Part shown: positions 33,013 through 40,014 of the stretch, one piece after another | Layout: every line of letters begins with the position of its first letter | Position numbering within the stretch: the first letter of the stretch is position 1 | Made by a program: the position numbers and the translations under genes | Notes under the pieces: model-generated | Told to the model about the DNA's origin: nothing | The model's database searches: none | Seen by the model: only the letters and a program-made list of their open reading frames with translations | Assembly: GCA_038527215.1 (NCBI GenBank) | Contig: JBCBGC010000014.1 | Span: 1 to 64,000 of the forward strand | Direction of reading: 5' to 3' | Length of the DNA stretch: 64,000 nt | Source: JAWPMV01 sp038527215 | GTDB lineage: Bacteria > Bacteroidota > Bacteroidia > J057

Positions 33013-33573
33013 ATGAACATGTTACAAGCCGTTTTCTCAGTCAGCTTAATTTTGTTTTCAGTGATTGACATTCTTGGGTCGCTTCCCGTGATTATTGATC
33101 TGAAGCGACAAGGCACGCATATAGCAGCGGGCCGGGCTACCCTGATTGCCGGTTTGTTGATGTTTGCCTTTTTATTTGCCGGGGTATCCATTCTAGGGCT
33201 GTTCGGGATAGAAGTAGCTTCTTTTGCCCTGGCGGGCTCGCTGATCATCTTCTTCATCGGATTGGAGATGATATTGGGCATCCGTTTTTTTCGGGAAGAA
33301 GCCCAGGGCGGTTCCGGGGACATCGTCCCCATTGCCTTTCCCTTAGTAGCCGGTGCGGGAACCCTGACCACTATTATTTCTCTCAAAGCCAAATTCGACA
33401 CCGTCAGCATCAGCCTGGGGATCCTGGTGAACCTGTTGATTGTGTTTGTGGTATTGCGGTCCTCAGGTTGGATTGGAAAAAAACTGGGAGACAGTGGAGC
33501 CGCCGCCTTGCGCAAGGTCTTTGGGATCATCCTGATCGCCATCGCCTTTCAGATGTTTAAGACGTATATCTAA
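33013..33573 (+). CDS. MarC family integral membrane protein
   Basis: A 186-residue membrane protein with about six helices. It matches the MarC/UPF0056 family: FSVIDILGSLPVIIDLKRQG early, FIGLEMILGIRFFR in the middle, and PIAFPLVAGAGTLTTIISLK, the family's PxAGPGT-like loop with Ala in place of Pro. MarC was once linked to multiple antibiotic resistance in E. coli, a link later withdrawn; the true function is unknown. Single gene, ending at a perfect palindrome shared with the convergent M56 gene. Confidence 0.9.
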   Translation: MNMLQAVFSVSLILFSVIDILGSLPVIIDLKRQGTHIAAGRATLIAGLLMFAFLFAGVSILGLFGIEVASFALAGSLIIFFIGLEMILGIRFFREEAQGGSGDIVPIAFPLVAGAGTLTTIISLKAKFDTVSISLGILVNLLIVFVVLRSSGWIGKKLGDSGAAALRKVFGIILIAIAFQMFKTYI

Positions 33574-33600
33574 GGAGAGACGAACAAAAGTTATATTTGA

Positions 33601-33640
33601 AAAGAGAAAGGGAGGGACCTAGGTCCCTCCCTTTCTCTTT
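33601..33640. terminator. Perfect 40-bp palindrome, bidirectional terminator
   Basis: Bases 33601-33620 are the exact reverse complement of 33621-33640, with no spacer. The outer part is A/T with AAAGAGAAAG and its complement, the core is GGGAGGGACC. It lies 28 bases after the MarC stop and 18 bases after the M56 stop on the other strand. A T-rich distal arm serves both directions. Confidence 0.85.
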
Positions 33641-33657
33641 ATCCCTATGACAAATCC

Positions 33658-36600
33658 TTACTTCTTCACCACAATCCGCTTGGCGGTTACCTCATTGCCA
33701 ATTCTTAGCTGAACGAGGTAGGTGCCATCTGCTTTGCCCTGGGTAGACCAGGTGTAGCGCTTGGGACCAGCTTCAGCTTTTTCTTCTGCCAGGATGTCCA
33801 CGGTTTTGCCTTGCATATCCAGGATGCGCAGGCCCAGGGGAGCAGACTCGGGCAGGGAAAATTCGATCTGGGCTTTGTCTTGAACCCGATTGGGATAGAC
33901 TTTGAGTTCAACCCGCTCCAGGAAAGGCGTAGCGCCAACCGACGGCTTCTTGGGGTCATCCTTGTGGTGCGGTAGGCCCATGGAGGACAGGGTGGTGATG
34001 GCCACGGCTTGCTCCAGGCCATATCGCTCGCGGGCGATTTCCTTCTTTAAGGGCTGGATATAGGCAATATCTTCCAGCTTTAAGGGTTGAATGTAGGCAA
34101 TATCTTCCATGGAAATTTGGAGTTCAGCGAAGGAGTGGGCTTTGTGTTCCTTACCATCCACGATAAACATGATTTCACCCTCTTCCAGGTTAGGTTCCCA
34201 CTCATGTCCTTTCTCAGTGTTGTTTTTGGTGGAGATAATGACTACCCCATTTTCTCCTGAAGAACCATAAATAGCCGTGGCGGCCTGATTTTTCAGCACG
34301 CTGACCATTTCTATTTCATTAGGTTCAACTTGTTTTAAACCTTCCGCCTTCATGGGGATCCCGTCGATTACGTAGAGCGGTTCTCCTGGCTTGCCATTCC
34401 GGAGTCGGATCCTCGTTTGGTCATTTGCCTTTTCGCGGGCAAAATAGAGTTCCTCATATTCTGGGGTCAGTAGATGTACCACCGGTACATCGGTAGCCAG
34501 GGGAGAACCCGCTTTGGACCCGGGTTCACGGATCACGATGGCCCCAATTTCTTTCCACCCTTTTTCTTTGATCACCTTGAAAGCTACGCTAAAGGGTTTT
34601 CCTTCCCGGTACTCAAAAGGTTTTCCGTCGATCATGACAAAAACCAATCCTGGTTTGAGCCCGCTTTTAAAGGGAGAGGCAATTTCTTTCTCGATAGGCT
34701 TTACCACGGGTTTCTCCCCGACCTTAACCTCTGGCATATAGCCTTTCATGATGATTTCCACTACGCCGTGCGGATAATCTCCATAGAGGTGGGCTTTCTG
34801 CCCTTTTTTCCAAACCTGTACATACTTGATTTTGGTGGGATCCAGCGCTTGCAAGGCCTTCAGCCCTTTTTCTCGATTAGGATAGGGTTTTCCATTAATC
34901 ACGATAAGGGGAACCTTTTTACCCTTATTGGGGGACAAAAAGGCCAGGGGCTTGGCTTTGGAGCCGCCTACCTCGTGCTCCTTGATGTCAAGCTCTATGC
35001 GAATCGGCTCCTCATGGATTTCTTCCACGATGGGAGGCGGGACGGGCAGTTCTTCCTGCGTCAGGTCGGGATCCCGCATGATATAGCGTAAGCCACCTCC
35101 CGAAGCTGAGAAGTCACTGTTAGGGTCCGTCATTTTAAAGTTGGTGCGGACTTCCAGGACAAAATTTTCCTCTTCGACGATCTCTTCTACCGGGTCTTCT
35201 TTGATGACGGCTTCAGCAATATTATTGGCCGCATTGAGGGTGACTTTTGCGCTTTCCAGGTTCAGGCCCAACAATTGTTCCTGATGACCAAAAAGGGTCA
35301 GCAGGCTGCCTTGATCTTCCTCGAAATTATCCCAATGCACGCTGACGAACTCAGGGCTGATCACATAGAGACTTTGTAGTTGACCCGCAGCGTTGAATTT
35401 GGAATTGGAAAAATCCAACTGGTAGCCAGTCGCTTTTGCTCTGCCGATTTGAGCCTGAAACTCCTCTTGGGACATGTTTTGGGTAAACAAGAATTCCCGG
35501 GCCGCGACCGGTTTGATGGATCCCTGGTCGGCCACAAAGGAAGCAAAAGTGGGGACTTTGGTGGCTTGATCCCAGCTCAGGTTGAGCCGTTGGATACCCC
35601 TGAAAGCGGCTCTTTGGAAACCCAGATTCGCGCTGCCCAGGAGGAATACGGCTTCTGTTAACTTGTTCAATTCATACTGGTGGCTGATCAGGCGGATGGC
35701 TGCGCCTTTGCGCGCCATGGCATGAATGCCAGACTGCAATTCCTCCAGGGAGGTATTGGGGGTGATTTCCCATTCCAGACCATTGCCTTGGGCCAACTGT
35801 TGGAGCACCGTAGAAGGGGGTTCTTCTTCCTGGGCACTAAAAGCCGGAATCCAGATCACCATGCCCATGAGCAGAATGACCAGCGCGGAAGAGATAAAAC
35901 GAACCGAAAATCTTTGATGGGGTTTGGCTTGAAAAAGCCGATGTATTCTGGCGGTAAACTGACCGCTTTTTCCAGATGCATTCATACTTAAAGAGGGTTG
36001 AGACGATTTAAACAAAAGTTGTAGGCGGGTCAGGGCCTCCGCGTAGAGTAGCGGATCTTTACAAGCCTTGACTGCCAGGTCATCACAGCACATCTCTCGC
36101 TCTTTGCGAATGTCATGAGATATCCACCAAACGACAGGATGGAAGAAAAAGAGGACTTCAATCCAGCTTTGGATGAGATTTAAGAAAAAATCTGCCCGCT
36201 TTACGTGGGCGAGTTCATGCAGCAGAATGGCTTCCAACTGCTCGGGGGGCAAGCCCGAAATCATGCCGGCAGGGATCAAAACCAGGGGTTTGAGATAGCC
36301 CAGGGTGATGGGCTCCTGTACGTATTCAGAAATAGAAAAGGATACTTTTCGGGCGATACCCAATTGCTTGGATAGCCTTTGCGCCTCGCGGATCAGCCGA
36401 TCCGGTAAGGGGCTACGACCTCTGCGTCGAAGCTTGCGGATGGTCCGCCAACCCAGGGCAAAGCGTGCACTCATCAACAGCATGCCACCCAGCCAAAGAC
36501 TGGTCAGCCAGGGGAGGGCAGGGGTGAGATAGGTTTCCCAATCAGCTTCGGTAATAGGCTGGATCTGAACATCTCTCATGCTCAGGACCTCAGCTTCACC

Positions 36601-36855
36601 GACAGCCAGGTCGAGGGTAGCCACAGGACTACCTGCAGGTTCGGGTTGGTAGCAGGTCCACCAGGTCAGGGCAAACCAGACAGGCAAACTAAATACAATG
36701 CTCACAGCACTCATGTAGCGCAGGTTGGGACTCGCTTTTCTCAGGGCGGTCCGGATGATGAGCCATAGCAGACCCGCTAAGGCTATCTGCCAAAGGCTAT
36801 GCAGGAGGGCCCAGCCCGTGGCCTGCACCCAGGGTTCTTGAATCCAATTCATCAT
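33658..36855 (-). CDS. M56 (BlaR1-type) metallopeptidase fused to TonB-plug-like motifs and a T9SS sorting domain
   Basis: A 1065-residue protein. The N-terminal ~340 residues are an M56 membrane protease: helices at ~12-35, ~46-66, ~112-132 and ~318-340, zinc motif H213-E-L-A-H217 and the downstream E253 in EREMCCDDLAV. The rest is predicted periplasmic. It holds plug-like units built on (V/I)(I/D)GKP...LYG..VVI, best in GEPLYVIDGIPMKAEGLKQ followed by AATAIYGSSGENGVVIISTK, which is the SusC/RagA signature of TonB-dependent receptors. The last ~80 residues are a T9SS type A domain (VELKVYPNRVQDKAQIEFSL to AKRIVVKK). In BlaR1 systems the protease inactivates its BlaI repressor after a periplasmic signal. 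A sorting domain on an inner-membrane protein is odd. Its ATG overlaps the BlaI stop by four bases. Confidence 0.88.
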   Translation of the reverse strand: MMNWIQEPWVQATGWALLHSLWQIALAGLLWLIIRTALRKASPNLRYMSAVSIVFSLPVWFALTWWTCYQPEPAGSPVATLDLAVGEAEVLSMRDVQIQPITEADWETYLTPALPWLTSLWLGGMLLMSARFALGWRTIRKLRRRGRSPLPDRLIREAQRLSKQLGIARKVSFSISEYVQEPITLGYLKPLVLIPAGMISGLPPEQLEAILLHELAHVKRADFFLNLIQSWIEVLFFFHPVVWWISHDIRKEREMCCDDLAVKACKDPLLYAEALTRLQLLFKSSQPSLSMNASGKSGQFTARIHRLFQAKPHQRFSVRFISSALVILLMGMVIWIPAFSAQEEEPPSTVLQQLAQGNGLEWEITPNTSLEELQSGIHAMARKGAAIRLISHQYELNKLTEAVFLLGSANLGFQRAAFRGIQRLNLSWDQATKVPTFASFVADQGSIKPVAAREFLFTQNMSQEEFQAQIGRAKATGYQLDFSNSKFNAAGQLQSLYVISPEFVSVHWDNFEEDQGSLLTLFGHQEQLLGLNLESAKVTLNAANNIAEAVIKEDPVEEIVEEENFVLEVRTNFKMTDPNSDFSASGGGLRYIMRDPDLTQEELPVPPPIVEEIHEEPIRIELDIKEHEVGGSKAKPLAFLSPNKGKKVPLIVINGKPYPNREKGLKALQALDPTKIKYVQVWKKGQKAHLYGDYPHGVVEIIMKGYMPEVKVGEKPVVKPIEKEIASPFKSGLKPGLVFVMIDGKPFEYREGKPFSVAFKVIKEKGWKEIGAIVIREPGSKAGSPLATDVPVVHLLTPEYEELYFAREKANDQTRIRLRNGKPGEPLYVIDGIPMKAEGLKQVEPNEIEMVSVLKNQAATAIYGSSGENGVVIISTKNNTEKGHEWEPNLEEGEIMFIVDGKEHKAHSFAELQISMEDIAYIQPLKLEDIAYIQPLKKEIARERYGLEQAVAITTLSSMGLPHHKDDPKKPSVGATPFLERVELKVYPNRVQDKAQIEFSLPESAPLGLRILDMQGKTVDILAEEKAEAGPKRYTWSTQGKADGTYLVQLRIGNEVTAKRIVVKK
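34046..34111 (-). repeat. Tandem 33-bp in-frame duplication in the M56 gene
   Basis: Two adjacent 33-base units (34046-34078 and 34079-34111) differ at only a few positions and encode the 11-residue unit EDIAYIQPLK plus one residue, twice. It lies in the last plug-like segment of the protein. Confidence 0.9.
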
Positions 36856-37235
36856 CCTTCCTGCTCTTTACGTTTCTCCGCTAGCCAAGCCGTCAACTGG
36901 TCGATCTCCTCCTTGGAAGGTTTACTGTTACCCAGGGCATGCATCACCAGGTCGATGGATGAGCCTTTGAAGGCGGTATCCTTCAAGCGGTCAAAAAGGG
37001 TTTTTTTGATCTGGCCCTCTTGCACCGAACTCCGGTACACAAAGGACCGCCCTTCCTTTTCCGCCGTTACCAGGCCTTTTTCCGTCATCCGCTGAATCTG
37101 CTTCAGAACGGTGGTGTAGCCTACCTGTTTATTCTTTAACATGGTTTCATGGATTTGCCGCACGGTGGCGGGCTCCTGATCCCACAGGATTTGCAGGATT
37201 TCCAGTTGCGCTTCGGATGGAGAGAGATCGGCCAT
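36852..37235 (-). CDS. BlaI/MecI/CopY-family repressor
   Basis: A 127-residue winged-helix repressor: LSPSEAQLEILQILWDQEPA, then ATVRQIHETMLKNKQVGYTT with the recognition helix YTTVLKQIQRMTEKGLV and the wing EKEGRSFVYRS. The C-terminal helices are for dimerisation. The start is ATG 37235. It is the first gene of a BlaI-M56 pair (four-base overlap). Two identical dyads upstream (37285 and 37316) are its likely operators. No beta-lactamase or PBP gene follows, so the regulated output is probably the pair itself or genes elsewhere. Confidence 0.93.
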   Translation of the reverse strand: MADLSPSEAQLEILQILWDQEPATVRQIHETMLKNKQVGYTTVLKQIQRMTEKGLVTAEKEGRSFVYRSSVQEGQIKKTLFDRLKDTAFKGSSIDLVMHALGNSKPSKEEIDQLTAWLAEKRKEQEG

Positions 37236-37284
37236 AGTTGAACGACTTAATGAGAAGAGAGAGTGCTGTGATGATGCTAATTAA

Positions 37285-37298
37285 ACGACATGTGTCGT
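37285..37298. promoter_or_regulatory. BlaI-type operator 1
   Basis: ACGACA-TG-TGTCGT is a perfect 6+2+6 dyad containing GACAnnTGTC, close to the known BlaI/MecI/CopY core TACAnnTGTA. Its centre is 31 bp from the second copy, about three helical turns. Confidence 0.75.
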
Positions 37299-37315
37299 AG
37301 AATCCAAATTTTTTT

Positions 37316-37329
37316 ACGACAAATGTCGT
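37316..37329. promoter_or_regulatory. BlaI-type operator 2
   Basis: ACGACA-AA-TGTCGT repeats the same half-sites as operator 1 with a different two-base spacer. Paired operators on one face of the helix are usual for this repressor family. Binding by the adjacent BlaI protein is inference. Confidence 0.75.
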
Positions 37330-37383
37330 TTTTAGTGAGGTAAAAATTTTTACCTAGTCATTAAGATTCTGTAAGTCAGTGGC

Positions 37384-38952
37384 TTATCTTTGACTTGCTT
37401 CTTGCACTTCCAGCCATTTACGACGCTTGTGTCCCTGGCTGGTGCGAGGGAGTTCTTCCAATAGCCTGAAGAGGGGAGGGACTTGAGCGGGGTGGGCAAA
37501 ATGCGCTTGAGCAGCCTGATAAATGGCCGCCAGGTCCGGCTGTCCCTGCGGTTCCAGGCTAAGGTAGGCTACAGGGGTAGGGTAGGGCGCTTCCGCTTCC
37601 ATTTTTCTCACCACCGCAGCTTCAGATATACCTGCCTGCCCCTCCAGGAATTCCTCAATTTCCGGCGGGGAAATCCATTGATCCTCTACCCACCAGCCTT
37701 CGGCTTTTTTGCCAAGAAAACGGAGGTAGCCCGAATCAGAAAGACTTCCGATGTCTCCGGTGCGGTACCATCGCCCGGCCTGACCGGGCAGACTGACAAA
37801 GTCTTCAGCTGGAAGATGGTGAGCCAGAGTAGGACTTTGAAGGAGAATTTCACCGGCCAGACCTGGTGCTTGTTCCCGCTGAATCTTATCCTGCGCGTCC
37901 AATGCGCCAATGGCCAGATGGTGCTTGGGGAGTAAATGAAAAGCCTGGTCAGGGGTGAAAATGCCTACCCAGCCGCCTGCGGAAGCATGGTAATAACCAC
38001 TGGCCTGGTAGGAAAGCCTGCCCGGTGATTGATTCAGACGAGCCTCGGAAAGGGGGCGTGGCAAGGTGGTCAGTGCTTCGGCTTGTATACCGGCCTGGTA
38101 TAAAGCCTTGCCCTGAAACCAAGGCAAAAGCTGCTCCATGACCAGGCTTTGCCAACCTCCGGAGGCATGGGCCGCCACCATGGGCTGAGCGGGAAGCCCC
38201 TGTGCCAGACTCTGGCATTTTTCCAGTAAATCCCGGCCGGTAAAAGCAAGCAGGCTCGGGGATTCGGTGCTACCATCAGTGGAAAGCCAGAATTGGGGCC
38301 TCGGTTCCCTGGCCGTGGCATCAAAACTAAGGGCATCCTGAGCATGCTTTTGTCGGTTGCGGTTGAAATCGCCTAACTCCTGTCCGGAAACGCGCGCGGT
38401 TCGGCCCCGGTTAAACTGGGTCATACGCATCATGAAGCCTTTCCTTTTGCCGACATAATCTGCCAAATCTACCTGAAGATAGTAGCGGAGATAGGACATT
38501 TCTGGTCGCCATTCCTCTACCCGATCCGCGAAATCAACCCCCGGACTAGCGGCCAGGCTGATCAGGATGGAAGGTTTGAGTTGCTGACATTGTTCCAGGA
38601 GGACCCCATCGGAGAGGTAGGGATTCATGATAAAAGCCTGACTGCTCAGGGCAGCGGCCAACATGGCTACAGGTGCTTCTGGAATCTGGGGAAGCAGGAT
38701 AGCGACGACGGTATTTTCATCTGCTTGCAGGCTGCGGAGAAAATTGGCGGTCTGTACTACTTGCCGCCAGAGTTCTGCAAAATCCCAGGCTACTTTAGGA
38801 GCGGGCGCGTCTGCCGGGAGATGAAACGCCAGGGCCGGTTGGGCTGAAGCAGTTTCGGAGAGGTTTTGTAAAAAAGCATATAAGTCCTGCGGGCTGGAAT
38901 GTTCCCTCCCTTTGATCTGCCATTTTTCTCCTATCCAGTATGATTGAGCCAT
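37384..38952 (-). CDS. Degenerate adenylate-forming (acyl-CoA synthetase-like) enzyme
   Basis: A 522-residue protein of the AMP-binding/ANL superfamily, from ATG 38952 (MAQSYWIGEKWQIKG). The N-terminal layout fits (LPQIPEAPVAMLAAALSSQAF), and late motifs are present: GRWYRTGDIGSL (A7-like) and ELPRTSQGHKRRKWL, which keeps the basic A10-type end. However the phosphate-binding A3 loop, normally SGTTGxPKG, reads STDGSTESPSL, lacking the Pro-Lys-Gly, and the A8 hinge Gly-Arg-x-Asp is replaced by GKKAEGWWVEDQW. Activity may therefore be altered or lost. Homologues with aryl-polyene or fatty-acid clusters exist, but no such genes are adjacent. Same strand as BlaI, 148 bases upstream of it. Confidence 0.75.
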   Translation of the reverse strand: MAQSYWIGEKWQIKGREHSSPQDLYAFLQNLSETASAQPALAFHLPADAPAPKVAWDFAELWRQVVQTANFLRSLQADENTVVAILLPQIPEAPVAMLAAALSSQAFIMNPYLSDGVLLEQCQQLKPSILISLAASPGVDFADRVEEWRPEMSYLRYYLQVDLADYVGKRKGFMMRMTQFNRGRTARVSGQELGDFNRNRQKHAQDALSFDATAREPRPQFWLSTDGSTESPSLLAFTGRDLLEKCQSLAQGLPAQPMVAAHASGGWQSLVMEQLLPWFQGKALYQAGIQAEALTTLPRPLSEARLNQSPGRLSYQASGYYHASAGGWVGIFTPDQAFHLLPKHHLAIGALDAQDKIQREQAPGLAGEILLQSPTLAHHLPAEDFVSLPGQAGRWYRTGDIGSLSDSGYLRFLGKKAEGWWVEDQWISPPEIEEFLEGQAGISEAAVVRKMEAEAPYPTPVAYLSLEPQGQPDLAAIYQAAQAHFAHPAQVPPLFRLLEELPRTSQGHKRRKWLEVQEASQR

Positions 38953-39142
38953 GTGTGTTTTATTCCTGCCCAAACTTACAAAAAAGGCGGTGATCCCTTT
39001 TTTCTTCTTCCTACCAGCGCGTGAATTATCCGGATGAAGATTTTTTTTTCACCTAACAGTGACCAATATTGCTTCCACTTATCTAAATTTTCGAAATCGA
39101 ATCTCTTTCCTAACTGTACACCAACCTAACACCTCCTTCAAC

Positions 39143-39955
39143 ATGGATATTCAAGCGATGATCAACGACTTTACCAAGATGGGCCTGGAATGGGCTCCTA
39201 AGGTAGTAGGAGCCATTCTGACCCTCGTCATTGGTTTCTGGGTAGCTAACCGGGTCGCCAGCCTGGTCGGAAAAGGCATCGACAAACAAGGGACAGACCC
39301 TTCTCTTTCAAAATTTCTCAAAAGCCTGATAAGCGTATTGTTTAAGGCGCTGGTTGTCGTGGCTGCTGCAGGCATGGTAGGCATAGAAACCACCTCCTTT
39401 ATTGCCATTCTCGGTGCTGCTGGTTTGGCTGTAGGGCTGGCCTTACAAGGTAGCCTGGCAAACTTCGCCGGTGGGGTGATGATCCTCCTCTTCAAGCCTT
39501 TTAAGGTAGGCGACCTGATCGAAGGCCAGGGGCATACCGGCGTGGTTGACGAGATCAACATCTTCGTTACGACCCTGGTTACGCCTGACAATAAGCGGGT
39601 GATTATTCCTAACGGCCCGCTTTCCAATGGGGACATCACCAACTATTCTACCCTGGACAAGCTACGCGTGGATCTGACCATCGGGATTAGCTACGATGCG
39701 GATATCCAGCAGGCCCGCGACGTGATCATGGAAGTCATGCTCAATGATCCTAAAGTGATGAAGGACCCTGCGCCTAGCGTCAGCGTGGCTGAACTGGCTG
39801 ATAGCAGTGTCAACCTGGCGGTGAGACCTTTTTCTACCACAGCGAACTACTGGGATGTTTACTTTGGCACCTACGAAAAAGCAAAAATTGCCCTGGATAA
39901 AGCCGGTATTGAGATTCCTTATCCTCAAACGGTCATGCACCAGGCCAACAGCTAA
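39143..39955 (+). CDS. MscS-family mechanosensitive channel
   Basis: Small-conductance mechanosensitive channel, 270 residues from ATG 39143; an upstream GTG frame extension has no family similarity. Three N-terminal helices end in the pore-lining TM3 with its Ala/Gly pattern (GAAGLAVGLALQGSLANFAG), followed by the beta domain (FKVGDLIEGQGHTGVVDEIN) and VIIPNGPLSNGDITNYS. The final IEIPYPQTVMHQ is typical. It protects against osmotic downshock. It carries its own terminator and stands alone. Confidence 0.93.
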   Translation: MDIQAMINDFTKMGLEWAPKVVGAILTLVIGFWVANRVASLVGKGIDKQGTDPSLSKFLKSLISVLFKALVVVAAAGMVGIETTSFIAILGAAGLAVGLALQGSLANFAGGVMILLFKPFKVGDLIEGQGHTGVVDEINIFVTTLVTPDNKRVIIPNGPLSNGDITNYSTLDKLRVDLTIGISYDADIQQARDVIMEVMLNDPKVMKDPAPSVSVAELADSSVNLAVRPFSTTANYWDVYFGTYEKAKIALDKAGIEIPYPQTVMHQANS

Positions 39956-39979
39956 GGCTGAATAAAGAAACCTTGGACG

Positions 39980-40012
39980 GCGGCTACCCTACGGGGTGGC
40001 TGCTTTTTTTTG
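39980..40012 (+). terminator. Terminator of the MscS gene
   Basis: A 10-bp stem with two G-T pairs (GCGGCTACCC with GGGTGGCTGC) is followed by eight T, 25 bases after the stop. Confidence 0.75.
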
Positions 40013-40014
40013 TC

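Noticed and set aside
36852..37235. BlaI/M56 pair as a beta-lactam resistance locus
   Set aside because: No beta-lactamase or penicillin-binding protein gene is adjacent; the beta-lactamase-like hydrolase is 24 kb away, lacks a signal peptide and has HGG instead of KTG.
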